A stretch of 14,245 bases of DNA from Bacteroidales bacterium UBA5515 (GCA_002423895.1 DIOL01000009.1:53129-67373), one strand, 5' to 3'. Positions 1 to 7,212 are shown, counted from the stretch's first letter. Program-made: numbers and translations. Notes: generated by a model not told the origin, from the sequence alone.

Positions 1-344
1 TTATTAACATTAATTTTTGCACCTCTAATAGTAAATTTTCCTTCTCTGTTAGCAGTTAAAACGTAAGTAAAACTTGTTAAAGAAGTATTGGTCGTTCTAC
101 CATTTATCATATTATAAGATGACATTCTTGAAGTGCTTGGCCCAGCCAAAATTTCAAATCCACTAATACTTGGTGGAGTGAATTTTGAAATTTCATCAGA
201 ATTAATTTTAAATACTACTCTAAATTGCTCTCCAACGCCTATTACAGATGGACCTGAGGCAGTAAAGCTTATTTCTTGAGCATATAGGTTGAATCCTATA
301 AATCCAAATAATGATAAGATGAATACAATAATTTTCTTTTTCAT
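1..344 (-). CDS. batD: BatD, N-terminal part (runs off left edge)
   Basis: This is the last visible gene of the bat operon, starting at the ATG at 344-342 and open for 114 codons to the window edge. Residues 1 to about 23 form a signal peptide (basic MKKK, hydrophobic core, ending LYAQ). After it comes a beta-rich start containing the ASGPSVIGVGEQFRVVFKIN segment and the SGFEILAGPS segment, both typical of the BatD oxygen-tolerance family. Family members are large exported proteins with Ig-like beta domains and a C-terminal membrane anchor, so most of the gene is missing here. It starts 7 nt after the batC stop codon, so it is almost certainly co-transcribed. Whether batE follows cannot be seen. 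Family assignment is firm. The molecular role in the Bat complex is not established. Confidence 0.88.
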   Translation of the reverse strand, partial: MKKKIIVFILSLFGFIGFNLYAQEISFTASGPSVIGVGEQFRVVFKINSDEISKFTPPSISGFEILAGPSTSRMSSYNMINGRTTNTSLTSFTYVLTANREGKFTIRGAKINVN

Positions 345-351
345 ACCAAAA

Positions 352-1041
352 TTACCAATCTTTAGCGTTTCTACTATTAATCATTTTTTTTTCTTTTTCT
401 TTTTTTAATTTTTCCAAAGTGTTTTTCTCATTGTTCTTTAATGCTTCTAACATTCTTTGGCTATCTTTATTTTGCTTTGGCTTATTTTGTTTTTGTTGCT
501 TAGGTTGTTGCTGTTGATTTTTGTTGTCTTGTTTCTTCTTTTGTTTGTTTTGATTTTTATTCTGATTTTGTTTTAGTAATCTCATTGCTAACGAAAGATT
601 ATACTTAGCAGAACTATCTTGTGGATTAAGTTTAAGAGTTTTTTTGTAATCTTCAACAGCTTTCTTTAGCCCTTCATTGTATTTTTCCCCTTTTTCCAAT
701 GAATCTAATAAAGCAAGTTTGAAATTAGTATTCCCTCTATTATATAATGTGTTTGCAGTAAATAATGTGTCCATGATTGTGTCTTGAGCTAATGCTTTTT
801 CATAATATAATAAAGATTGATTGTATTGATCTTCTTTATTTTGTTTGTATGTAGAATTAGCAAGATTGAACTGTGCCTTTTTATAAGTACTGTCTATATT
901 AAGAGATTTTCTGAAGTTATCTTCTGCTTTAGCATATTGCTTCTCTTCAAAATCCTTATTTCCTTCTCGCAAATAATTCTTTTCTTTATCGCAAGAAGCA
1001 AAAATAAATAAAATTAATATTCCAAAAACTAACTTTTTCAT
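352..1041 (-). CDS. batC: BatC, TPR lipoprotein
   Basis: This 229-residue protein is the TPR component of the Bat operon. The N-terminus has a short hydrophobic leader ending FASC, so Cys17 is the likely lipidation site and the protein should be membrane-anchored on the outer face of the inner membrane or beyond. Three TPR-like helix pairs follow, at roughly 23-56, 57-88 and 97-145; the segments around GNKDFEEKQYAKAEDNF and AVEDYKKTLKLNP are the clearest. Residues about 156-195 are a linker made almost only of K, Q and N. It leads to the motif RMLEALKNNEKNTLEKLKK (196-214), which is characteristic of BatC/BatE-type proteins, and the end is KDW. TPRs suggest a scaffold for BatA/BatB. The gene starts 9 nt after batB and ends 7 nt before batD. 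An A9 tract lies near the 3' end (complement of 384-392). Confidence 0.87.
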   Translation of the reverse strand: MKKLVFGILILFIFASCDKEKNYLREGNKDFEEKQYAKAEDNFRKSLNIDSTYKKAQFNLANSTYKQNKEDQYNQSLLYYEKALAQDTIMDTLFTANTLYNRGNTNFKLALLDSLEKGEKYNEGLKKAVEDYKKTLKLNPQDSSAKYNLSLAMRLLKQNQNKNQNKQKKKQDNKNQQQQPKQQKQNKPKQNKDSQRMLEALKNNEKNTLEKLKKEKEKKMINSRNAKDW

Positions 1042-1050
1042 AAATAAATC

Positions 1051-2091
1051 CTATTCTTTTCCAAAGAAAAACTTCCTATTAATATACTTATTCTTCTTTT
1101 CAAAAACTAAAAATTCTATACAAAGAAACACAAGCGCAATAAATGCAAATATATAAAATCTATTTTCATAATCCTTATAAGCTATGGCTTGATATTCATT
1201 TTTGTCCATCTTATTTATTCTTGCAAGAATATTATCTAATCCAATTGATGCGTTATTAGCTCTAATATATACTCCATTTCCAACAGAGGCTATGTCTTTA
1301 AGAATAGTTTCATTAAGTTTTGTCATAACATATGACCCATTCTCATCTTTCTTGTAATCTATTTTGCCAATACCTTTTTTCGCAATAGGGATTAATGCTC
1401 CTTCAGGCAGACCTAATCCAATAGTGTTTATTACAACTCCATCTTTAGCAATTTTCTTTGCAATACTTACAGCTTCTTCTTCATTGTCTTCACCATCAGA
1501 AATAAGAATAATACTTTTTGATTTATTTTTATTTTTTTCTCCAAAGCTTTCATTCGCTATTTCCAAAGCTTCACCAATTGCAGTTCCTTGATTTGATATC
1601 ATAGATGGGTCGATAACATCAATAAAAGTTTTTGCAGCACTGTAATCGTTGGTGATAGGTAGTTGAACGTATGCACTTCCTGCAAAAATTATTATTCCTA
1701 TGCGGTCATTGTTTAACTGATTAATCAAATTGTTTAAAGATTGCTTTGCTCGAGATATTCTGTTAGGTTTAATGTCTTCAGCAAGCATACTATTAGAAAT
1801 ATCTAAGCAAACCATAAGATCAGTGCCGTTTCTTTCACTCTTTTCTATTGCAGTTCCTATTTGGGGATTAGAAATTGCAATTACAATAAAAGCATAGGCA
1901 AGATTTAGAAGAGTAAATTTAGTCCAAAGTTTTCCATAAGAAATCTCTGGAGCAATTGTTTTTATAAGTTCTTTATCAACAAGGTTATTTAATCTTGCCT
2001 TCTTTTTCTTTATATATATATAATGTATAATAAAGAAAAAAGGTATGAGTATTAAGAGATATAATGCTTCTGGAAATTCTGTTCTAATCAT
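1051..2091 (-). CDS. batB: BatB, membrane-anchored VWA protein
   Basis: This is a 346-residue VWA-domain protein of the BatA/BatB family. Two membrane segments precede the domain (about 9-27 and 57-75) and one follows it (about 313-330), which in this family places the VWA domain in the periplasm. The metal-ion-dependent adhesion site looks complete: DISNS at 97-101, Thr170 in GTAIG, and Asp199 in SDGED. The domain should therefore bind a divalent cation and a partner protein. The C-terminus is strongly basic after the last membrane segment. The gene starts 2 nt after the batA stop with no Shine-Dalgarno sequence visible. It resembles its neighbour BatA along its whole length, consistent with an old duplication. 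BatA versus BatB is assigned from gene order and the DISNS variant of the motif. Confidence 0.88.
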   Translation of the reverse strand: MIRTEFPEALYLLILIPFFFIIHYIYIKKKKARLNNLVDKELIKTIAPEISYGKLWTKFTLLNLAYAFIVIAISNPQIGTAIEKSERNGTDLMVCLDISNSMLAEDIKPNRISRAKQSLNNLINQLNNDRIGIIIFAGSAYVQLPITNDYSAAKTFIDVIDPSMISNQGTAIGEALEIANESFGEKNKNKSKSIILISDGEDNEEEAVSIAKKIAKDGVVINTIGLGLPEGALIPIAKKGIGKIDYKKDENGSYVMTKLNETILKDIASVGNGVYIRANNASIGLDNILARINKMDKNEYQAIAYKDYENRFYIFAFIALVFLCIEFLVFEKKNKYINRKFFFGKE

Positions 2092-2093
2092 AT

Positions 2094-3083
2094 CTATGGA
2101 TTTGTTCTTAATATGGTTTTTCTTAATATCACTTCAGCAATCAAAAATAATAAAGCAGCAATCAAGAAGGGAAGAGCTCGATCTTTTTTCATTTTGTAGG
2201 AAGATACATCAATAATAGATTTCTCCATATTATCAATCTCTTTAAATATTGTTTGAAGAGAGTTTTTGTCAGTTGAGCGGAAGTATTTACCTCCAGTAAC
2301 CTTAGCTATTTCCTTTAAAAGAGGTTCATCTATATTAACTTCAACATTTTGATATTGTTTTCCAAAAGGAGTTTGAAAAGGGTAGGGGGCCATTCCTATT
2401 TTACCAATTCCTATTGTGTAAACTCTCATCTTGTGTTCTTTAGCTATTTCTGCTGCAGTTAATGGGTCTATAGCTCCCATATTATTTACACCATCAGTTA
2501 AAAGAATTATTGTTTTACTTTTTGTTTTGGTATCTTTCATTCTGTTAATGGCAGTTGCCAAACCATCTCCAATTGCTGTCCCATCTTCAATAATACCACT
2601 TTCTACTTTTGAAGTTAATTCCAAAAGCATTCTATGGTCAGTTGTTGGAGGACATTGAGTAAATGCTTCTCCTGAGAAAACTACTAATCCAATATTATCT
2701 GTCAGTCTTCCTTGCATAAAATCTTTTGCAACTTCTTTAGCTGCCTCCAATCTGTTTGGTTTAAAATCTTCTGCAAGCATTGAGCCAGAAATATCTAATG
2801 CAACAACAATATCAACCCCTTCAACATTCATTTCATCTTTACTTAAGTATGACTGCGGTCTGGCTATTGCTATAATTAATAGAGTAAGTACTAAAAATCT
2901 TAAATAGTTAGGTAAAAGTCTGAATCTTACTTTCCACGATCTGGAATATCCATCAAATGGAGAAAGTTGAGAACAATGTATGTTGGGATATTGCTTTTTG
3001 TCATAAAAAAATTGAAAAACAATTAGCAATGGAATAATTAATAATAGAAGCAAGAAATAAGGATATTCAAAACCATTAATCAT
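2094..3083 (-). CDS. batA: BatA, membrane-anchored VWA protein
   Basis: This 329-residue protein has the BatA N-terminal double membrane anchor (about 8-26 and 60-77), a VWA domain, and a C-terminal membrane segment (about 304-320). The MIDAS residues are all present: DISGS at 97-101, Thr169 in GTAIG, and Asp197 in TDG. The motif MLAEDFKPNRLEAAK after the MIDAS is typical of the family. The predicted role is binding of metal and a protein ligand at the periplasmic face, working with the MoxR ATPase and BatB on an unknown envelope client. The ATG overlaps the upstream gene by 8 nt and sits 6 nt downstream of an AGGAGG sequence, which supports this start. There are no signs of decay. Confidence 0.9.
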   Translation of the reverse strand: MINGFEYPYFLLLLLIIPLLIVFQFFYDKKQYPNIHCSQLSPFDGYSRSWKVRFRLLPNYLRFLVLTLLIIAIARPQSYLSKDEMNVEGVDIVVALDISGSMLAEDFKPNRLEAAKEVAKDFMQGRLTDNIGLVVFSGEAFTQCPPTTDHRMLLELTSKVESGIIEDGTAIGDGLATAINRMKDTKTKSKTIILLTDGVNNMGAIDPLTAAEIAKEHKMRVYTIGIGKIGMAPYPFQTPFGKQYQNVEVNIDEPLLKEIAKVTGGKYFRSTDKNSLQTIFKEIDNMEKSIIDVSSYKMKKDRALPFLIAALLFLIAEVILRKTILRTNP

Positions 3084-3987
3084 TTTTCACCTCCTTTTCT
3101 TTGTTCTCAATTATTAGTTTGGTACTATTAACAAACTCTATTGCATTTTGCATGCATTTTTCACTTAAATGTGAAGTAGGCGTATATTTTGCAAATTTAA
3201 CCAAGTCAGAATACTCTAAAACTTCTTTAAGTAGCTTGAAAGATATTTCGTTATTAAATTCAATGCCTTTAATTTGAGTTAATATTTCTTGAGTTGTCAT
3301 CTCTATTGCAATAATTGAGAATCTGTCATCAAGATAAATTCTAAGTATTTCTGATATTTCAGAATAGTATTCTTTAATTCTGTTATTCTCAATGAGTCGT
3401 TTAAGTCTTAATTGCTCAAGTGCATTTAAAGCAATTTCATGAGCAGGGAGTATTGGCTTAGGTTTGATAAAAACTTCCTTAATATTTATCTTCCTATATT
3501 TTTTCCAAAATTTATATAAGAAATAAGTTAAAGCTATAAGTCCAAATGCAATAAGAATCCAAATAATTATTGGCATTATTTCTTTAATAATAAAAGGTTC
3601 CTTTATGTTTGCTTTTATGTCTTTTATTTCAAAACTTGTTGTGTCAATAGGATAGGAAGTAACCTCATATTCAAAACTTCTTCCATTTTGATTTATTATT
3701 TTATGCTTTCCTTCAACAAAAGAAGTAAAATAGAACTTTACATCCAAGAATTCGTTACCATTTCTTTTAGTTGTGTCGATGGTTTGTTTTATTATTTCTA
3801 AAGTATCTTTCTTCTCAGTAAGCATATATGTGCTTAATTCATTTGTTTTCTCTAAAGGAAGACTAAAAGAATAAACTACCTGATCGCCAATTTGAAACTT
3901 AGTTTTGCTTATGTTGGGAATTGTTGGTTGTGAAAAGGCATTGCTAATTGAAAATAAAAGTAGAATTATTATTGATAGTTTTTTCAT
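3076..3987 (-). CDS. Bat operon membrane protein with DUF4381-like tail
   Basis: This 303-residue protein has a signal peptide (1-20, ending AFSQ), a beta-rich periplasmic part (about 21-133), one membrane segment (about 138-160), and a basic cytoplasmic tail. The tail carries PAHEIALNALEQL at 181-193, then a helix with YYSEISEILRIYLDDRF and a conserved-looking TTQEIL. That pattern is what DUF4381-type proteins show when they sit beside MoxR, DUF58 and VWA genes. No enzymatic motif is visible. The inferred role is to link the cytoplasmic MoxR/DUF58 pair to periplasmic BatA and BatB across the membrane. The ATG overlaps the DUF58 stop codon (ATGA) and is preceded by AGGAGG at a 6 nt spacing. 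In other genomes this position is usually annotated as hypothetical, so no gene symbol is given. Confidence 0.8.
   Translation of the reverse strand: MKKLSIIILLLFSISNAFSQPTIPNISKTKFQIGDQVVYSFSLPLEKTNELSTYMLTEKKDTLEIIKQTIDTTKRNGNEFLDVKFYFTSFVEGKHKIINQNGRSFEYEVTSYPIDTTSFEIKDIKANIKEPFIIKEIMPIIIWILIAFGLIALTYFLYKFWKKYRKINIKEVFIKPKPILPAHEIALNALEQLRLKRLIENNRIKEYYSEISEILRIYLDDRFSIIAIEMTTQEILTQIKGIEFNNEISFKLLKEVLEYSDLVKFAKYTPTSHLSEKCMQNAIEFVNSTKLIIENKEKEVKND
3090..3095 (-). promoter_or_regulatory. Shine-Dalgarno sequence for batA
   Basis: The minus strand reads AGGAGGTGAAAAATG, so a full anti-SD complement (AGGAGGTGA) sits 6 nt before the batA start, embedded in the final codons of the upstream gene. 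It decides the ATG at 3083 as the start and implies coupling with the 8 nt gene overlap. Confidence 0.65.
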
Positions 3988-4850
3988 AAACGTCCTCCTC
4001 TCTCAAATAACTTTATTAAAGACCTAATGTAATCTTCGCCAGTATAAACCATAATGCTATCAATTCCAAGTCTATTAAACTTTTGTTTTAAGATATAATC
4101 TTGCTTTTCTCTTTGTTCTGAGAAATGTTTTAATAGGTTTTTATCAGAAGAATCTATCCATATTTGTTTTCCAGTTTCATTATCATAAAGTCTAACAAGA
4201 CCAATTGAAGGAATGATGTCTTCTTTTTTATCTCTAACTATAATTGTAGAAAAGTCGTGCTTACGAGAAATTATCTCTAAAGAATCGTCAAAATTTCCAA
4301 AAGCATCAGTTATTAGAAAACATGTTGAACGTTTCTTAATAACATTATTCATAAACTTTAATGGAATATCAAATGAAGTTTTTGTGTTATTCTGCTTATA
4401 GGTTATCAATTCTTTTATTATTCTTAATATATGAGAAGAACCTTTTTTAGCAGGAATGTATTTTTCTACCTTATCACTAAAGAATATTACACCAACCTTG
4501 TCATTGTTTGCAATAGCTGAAAAACTTAAAACCGCAGCAATCTCTGTTATGATATCAGATTTCAAACTTCCATTTGTTCCAAAGAAAGTACTGCCACTAA
4601 CATCAATTAAAAGAATAACTGTAAGTTCTCTTTCTTCTTCAAATACCTTAACATAAGGATGATTAAATCTGGCAGTAACATTCCAATCAATACTCCTTAC
4701 TTCATCTCCATAGTTATATTCCCTTACTTCGCTAAAGGACATACCTCTTCCTTTAAAGGCACTATGATATTGTCCTGAGAATATATTCTTAGACAAACGT
4801 CTGGTCTTTATTTCAATCTTTCTAACTTTCTTTAATAAATCCTCTGCCAT
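3984..4850 (-). CDS. DUF58 family protein (MoxR partner)
   Basis: This 288-residue protein has no signal peptide and no membrane segment, so it is probably cytoplasmic. It carries the DUF58 signature at about 34-61: RGMSFSEVREYNYGDEVRSI followed by DWNVTAR. A VWA-like core follows, with a MIDAS-type DVSGS at 83-87. DUF58 proteins are almost always encoded next to MoxR ATPases and are taken to be their adaptor or client, but no biochemical role is settled. The gene starts 3 nt after the moxR stop. Its last codons encode RGGRL and at the same time supply the AGGAGG ahead of the next gene, whose start codon shares the final ATGA. Length fits the family (about 280-310 residues). Confidence 0.9.
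   Translation of the reverse strand: MAEDLLKKVRKIEIKTRRLSKNIFSGQYHSAFKGRGMSFSEVREYNYGDEVRSIDWNVTARFNHPYVKVFEEERELTVILLIDVSGSTFFGTNGSLKSDIITEIAAVLSFSAIANNDKVGVIFFSDKVEKYIPAKKGSSHILRIIKELITYKQNNTKTSFDIPLKFMNNVIKKRSTCFLITDAFGNFDDSLEIISRKHDFSTIIVRDKKEDIIPSIGLVRLYDNETGKQIWIDSSDKNLLKHFSEQREKQDYILKQKFNRLGIDSIMVYTGEDYIRSLIKLFERGGRL
3994..3999 (-). promoter_or_regulatory. Shine-Dalgarno sequence for the DUF4381-like gene
   Basis: AGGAGG on the minus strand lies 6 nt upstream of the ATG at 3987. It falls within the Arg-Gly-Gly codons near the end of the DUF58 gene. It supports the chosen start and suggests translational coupling. It is noteworthy because most Bacteroidota starts, including the other starts in this window, lack such a site. 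Confidence 0.6.
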
Positions 4851-4853
4851 ATT

Positions 4854-5840
4854 TTAAGGAACATCAACCTTGTTTATAATTTCATTAATTATATCTTCGG
4901 TAGTAATATTATCAGCTTCTGCTTCGTAAGTTAAACCAACTCTATGACGCATAACATCCAAACAGATTGCTCTAACGTCTTCTGGAATTACATAACCTCT
5001 TCTCTTAATAAAAGCATAAGCTCTTGAAGCCAATGCTAAATTTATTGTTGCTCTTGGAGATGCACCATAGCTAATATATGAGCTTAGCTTTTCTAATTTG
5101 TTTTCTTTAGGGAAACGAGTAGCAAAAACAATATCTGTTATATAGTTTGCGATCTTCTCATCTATATATACCTCCTTAACAACATCTCTTGCATGAATGA
5201 TATGTTCAGGTTTAACTACTGATTCAATTTTAGGTATAGAAGCACCCACTTGTTGAGCAAGAATTAATTTTTCTTCCTCTTTTTTAGGGTAAGTAATAAC
5301 AACCTTCATCATAAATCTGTCAAGCTGTGCTTCTGGCAAAGAGTAAGTGCCTTCTTGTTCAATTGGATTTTGTGTTGCAAGCACCAAAAAAGGTTCTTCT
5401 AATTTATAAGTATTTTCTCCAATTGTAACTTGTCGCTCTTGCATAGCCTCCAAAAGAGCTGATTGTACTTTTGCAGGAGCACGATTAATTTCATCAGCCA
5501 AAACAAAATTAGAAAAAATAGGTCCTTTCTTTACAGCAAAAGCTTCCTCCTTAGGGCTGTAAACCATTGTGCCAATTAAGTCAGCTGGTAAAAGGTCTGG
5601 AGTAAACTGAATTCTGCTAAACTTAGCATCAATACTTTTAGATAGTGAAGTAATAGCTAATGTCTTTGCTAAGCCAGGCACGCCTTCCAAAAGAATATGT
5701 CCATTAGCCAAAAGTCCGATGATTAATCTTTCTACCATTCCCTTTTGACCAATAATAGACTTGTGAATTTCGTTGTTTATCATATCAACGAATGCACTTT
5801 CACGCTCAATCTTTGCATTTAATTCAATAATATCAACCAT
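4854..5840 (-). CDS. moxR: MoxR-type AAA+ ATPase, first gene of bat operon
   Basis: This 328-residue cytoplasmic AAA+ ATPase is of the MoxR family. Visible motifs in order are Walker A GVPGLAKT (53-60), Walker B FVLADE (112-117) followed by INRAPAKVQSALLEAMQE, sensor 1 LATQNP (154-159), the LDRF segment with the arginine finger region (173-176), and sensor 2 GASPRA (259-264) in the lid domain. All catalytic residues appear intact. MoxR ATPases act as chaperone-like remodelers that activate or mature partner complexes; here the partners are probably the DUF58 and VWA proteins encoded downstream. It is the first gene of the operon, with about 100 nt of leader if the promoter candidate at 5945-5952 is right. 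No Shine-Dalgarno sequence precedes the ATG, as is normal in Bacteroidota. Confidence 0.93.
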   Translation of the reverse strand: MVDIIELNAKIERESAFVDMINNEIHKSIIGQKGMVERLIIGLLANGHILLEGVPGLAKTLAITSLSKSIDAKFSRIQFTPDLLPADLIGTMVYSPKEEAFAVKKGPIFSNFVLADEINRAPAKVQSALLEAMQERQVTIGENTYKLEEPFLVLATQNPIEQEGTYSLPEAQLDRFMMKVVITYPKKEEEKLILAQQVGASIPKIESVVKPEHIIHARDVVKEVYIDEKIANYITDIVFATRFPKENKLEKLSSYISYGASPRATINLALASRAYAFIKRRGYVIPEDVRAICLDVMRHRVGLTYEAEADNITTEDIINEIINKVDVP

Positions 5841-5944
5841 AATTTATTATGTTTTAACTCTAAATCAGTATTTTTAAATAAAAGAACTGCTCTTTCTAAG
5901 GTTTAACTCAATTCTTTTAATTGTAACCTCAAACGATAAACATC

Positions 5945-5974
5945 CAAAATTATTATTGTCTTTTAGAAAAAAAT
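5945..5974 (-). promoter_or_regulatory. Candidate promoter of the bat operon
   Basis: The minus strand reads TAATTTTG at 5952-5945, a full match to the Bacteroidota -7 element TAnnTTTG. The -33 position is weak: TTTT at 5974-5971, 18 nt upstream, against the expected TTTG. Transcription would begin near 5939 and leave a leader of about 100 nt before moxR. A second near match (TATCGTTTG, one base too long) lies slightly downstream. This is inference from motif and position only. Confidence 0.42.
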
Positions 5975-6099
5975 TATACTCCTTGAGATAAAAATGTTTT
6001 TTTGAGTTTTTTACACCAAGAATTAAGCTTAAAAACAATAAATTAATATTTGAATAAAAATAAACTCCATTTTCTTTAATTTAAACGGGATTTAATTTA

Positions 6100-6147
6100 A
6101 AAAAGTCGGTGATTAAATAGAAATAGTCGCCGACTTTTTCTATTTAG
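6100..6147. other. Terminator-like hairpin with overlapping alternative stem
   Basis: Arms 6100-6112 and 6127-6139 pair over 13 bp (AAAAAGTCGGTGA with TCGCCGACTTTTT, one G-U pair) around a 14 nt loop. The shape is that of a bidirectional intrinsic terminator: a GC-rich core flanked by A and T tracts. A second stem pairs 6115-6123 with 6137-6145 (AAATAGAAA with TTTCTATTT, extendable to 6113/6147). It shares 6137-6139 with the first stem, so the two cannot both form completely. Both neighbouring genes point away from it, so it does not end either of them. It may be an attenuator, a relic of a lost gene, or a small transcript's end. Confidence 0.55.
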
Positions 6148-6210
6148 ATAGGAGCCTGCTTTATTTCAATAAAATATGGGCATTTTTTTGTTTTGGAAAA
6201 TAGAAAAAAG

Positions 6211-6240
6211 ATTGAAGATGGGATAAAATATGTACTTTTG
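6211..6240 (+). promoter_or_regulatory. Candidate promoter of the EamA transporter gene
   Basis: TACTTTTG at 6233-6240 matches the Bacteroidota -7 consensus TAnnTTTG exactly. ATTG at 6211-6214 is a 3-of-4 match to the -33 TTTG with an 18 nt spacer. The predicted transcription start, around 6245-6248, lies only about 10 nt before the ATG at 6256. It also lies inside the longer TTG-initiated reading frame, which argues against that longer start. Confidence 0.6.
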
Positions 6241-6255
6241 CACAAAATTTTGAAT

Positions 6256-7185
6256 ATGAAAGGAGCTTCAAAAGGACATATAGCAATTCTTACTACCAAT
6301 ATAATATTTGGAATAAATATAGTTATAGCAAAAAATGTGCTTTCAAATGGAAATATTGATGCTCTAGCTCTAACTTATTTTAGAATGTTGGGAGCAACAC
6401 TTGCTTTTTGGATAGCTTCATTATTTGTTAAAAGAGAAAAACTTTCAATCAAAGACTTTGTTATTTTATTTTTTGCCTCTTTATTAGGAATAGTAATCAA
6501 TCAAACTTCATTTATTGTAGGACTTAAAACAACTTCTCCAATTGATGCTTCATTAATCATTACTCTAACTCCAATTTTAACAATGCTTATTTCTGCAGCA
6601 TATCTTAAAGAACCAATTACATCTAAAAAAATTATTGGAGTTTTTATTGGGTGTTTGGGAGCGGTTATTTTAATTCTTTCCAGTAAATATCTTAATGTAA
6701 GTGGCACACGTTCTTGGCTTGGAAATTCACTTTGTTTTTTAAGTTCACTTGCGTATGCTTGTTATTTGGTATTCTTTAGAGACTTTATTAAAACCAAACA
6801 CCCTGTAACTTTAATGAAATGGATGTTTCTTTTTAGCGTCATAATGCTTTTACCAATTGGAATTCCCAAAATAAGTGCAGTTGATATTAGTTCCATAAAT
6901 ACTATAATAGGAGTAGAAATCTTATATGTTGTTTTAATGGCAACCTTCCTTACGTATTTATTAATTCCAATAGGTCAGAAGAACCTAAGACCAACAACTC
7001 TCACAATGTACAACTATCTTCAACCAATAATTGCAGCTGTTCTTGCAATATTTTTAGGCCAAGACATCTTTGGCATAGAAAAGGTTTTGGCAGCAGTTTT
7101 AGTCTTTTTGGGAGTTTATGTTGTTACAAAATCAAAATCTCGTCAGCAAATAGAAGAGGAAAGTAAAGCAAAATCAAACAGTTAA
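6256..7185 (+). CDS. EamA/DMT-family transporter
   Basis: This 309-residue integral membrane protein is of the drug/metabolite transporter superfamily, with two EamA domains in tandem and about ten predicted hydrophobic segments. The opening KGHIAILTTNIIFGINIVIA is typical of the first EamA helix. NQTSFIVGL and the segment TTSPIDASLIITLTPILTML match helices 3-4 of the first domain, and TLTMYNYLQPIIAAVLAIFL matches the corresponding part of the second. The tail (about 290-309) is charged and cytoplasmic. Substrates in this family range from amino acids to nucleotide-like metabolites and cannot be assigned from sequence. The frame extends upstream to a TTG at 6193, but that adds 21 non-membrane residues and includes the promoter, so ATG 6256 is chosen. 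There is no Shine-Dalgarno sequence. It is apparently a single-gene unit. Confidence 0.88.
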   Translation: MKGASKGHIAILTTNIIFGINIVIAKNVLSNGNIDALALTYFRMLGATLAFWIASLFVKREKLSIKDFVILFFASLLGIVINQTSFIVGLKTTSPIDASLIITLTPILTMLISAAYLKEPITSKKIIGVFIGCLGAVILILSSKYLNVSGTRSWLGNSLCFLSSLAYACYLVFFRDFIKTKHPVTLMKWMFLFSVIMLLPIGIPKISAVDISSINTIIGVEILYVVLMATFLTYLLIPIGQKNLRPTTLTMYNYLQPIIAAVLAIFLGQDIFGIEKVLAAVLVFLGVYVVTKSKSRQQIEEESKAKSNS

Positions 7186-7193
7186 TATTATTG

Positions 7194-7212
7194 TTTTCTT
7201 CCGTTAAGAAAA
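7194..7212 (+). terminator. Weak possible terminator after the EamA gene
   Basis: TTTTCTT (7194-7200) and AAGAAAA (7206-7212) form a 7 bp stem around CCGTT, 8 nt after the stop codon. The stem has only one GC pair and is not followed by a clean T run, so it would be a poor terminator. It is listed because it is the only hairpin between the stop codon and the next promoter. Confidence 0.28.

Larger units (their letters stand above)
5841..6255. other. Divergent gene-free interval
   Basis: This 415 nt stretch separates the bat operon (leftward) from the EamA gene (rightward). It is very AT-rich. I can support three things in it: a candidate bat promoter (5945-5952), a terminator-like hairpin with an alternative stem (6100-6147), and the EamA promoter (6211-6240). 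A 10 bp palindrome, TTAAGCTTAA, sits at 6023-6032 with no known role. I see no convincing small ORF. The in-frame TTG extension of the EamA gene (6193-6255) is judged untranslated. Confidence 0.6.

Noticed and set aside
347..354. TAATTTTG on the minus strand, an exact -7 promoter match just before batD
   Set aside because: It overlaps the batC stop codon and lies 2 nt from the batD ATG, so transcription would begin inside the coding region. No -33 element is evident. Probably chance in AT-rich DNA.
817..4656. Short plus-strand open frames opposite the bat genes
   Set aside because: All lie antisense to well-supported genes. They show hydrophobic low-complexity translations and no promoter or start signals.
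6100..6147. H-type pseudoknot formed by the two overlapping stems
   Set aside because: With the first stem at 10 bp, no nucleotides remain between its 3' arm and the second stem's 3' arm to cross the helix. Alternative structures are more plausible.
6193..6255. TTG-initiated N-terminal extension of the EamA gene
   Set aside because: It contains the -7 promoter element and does not resemble EamA N-termini; ATG 6256 gives the normal family length.
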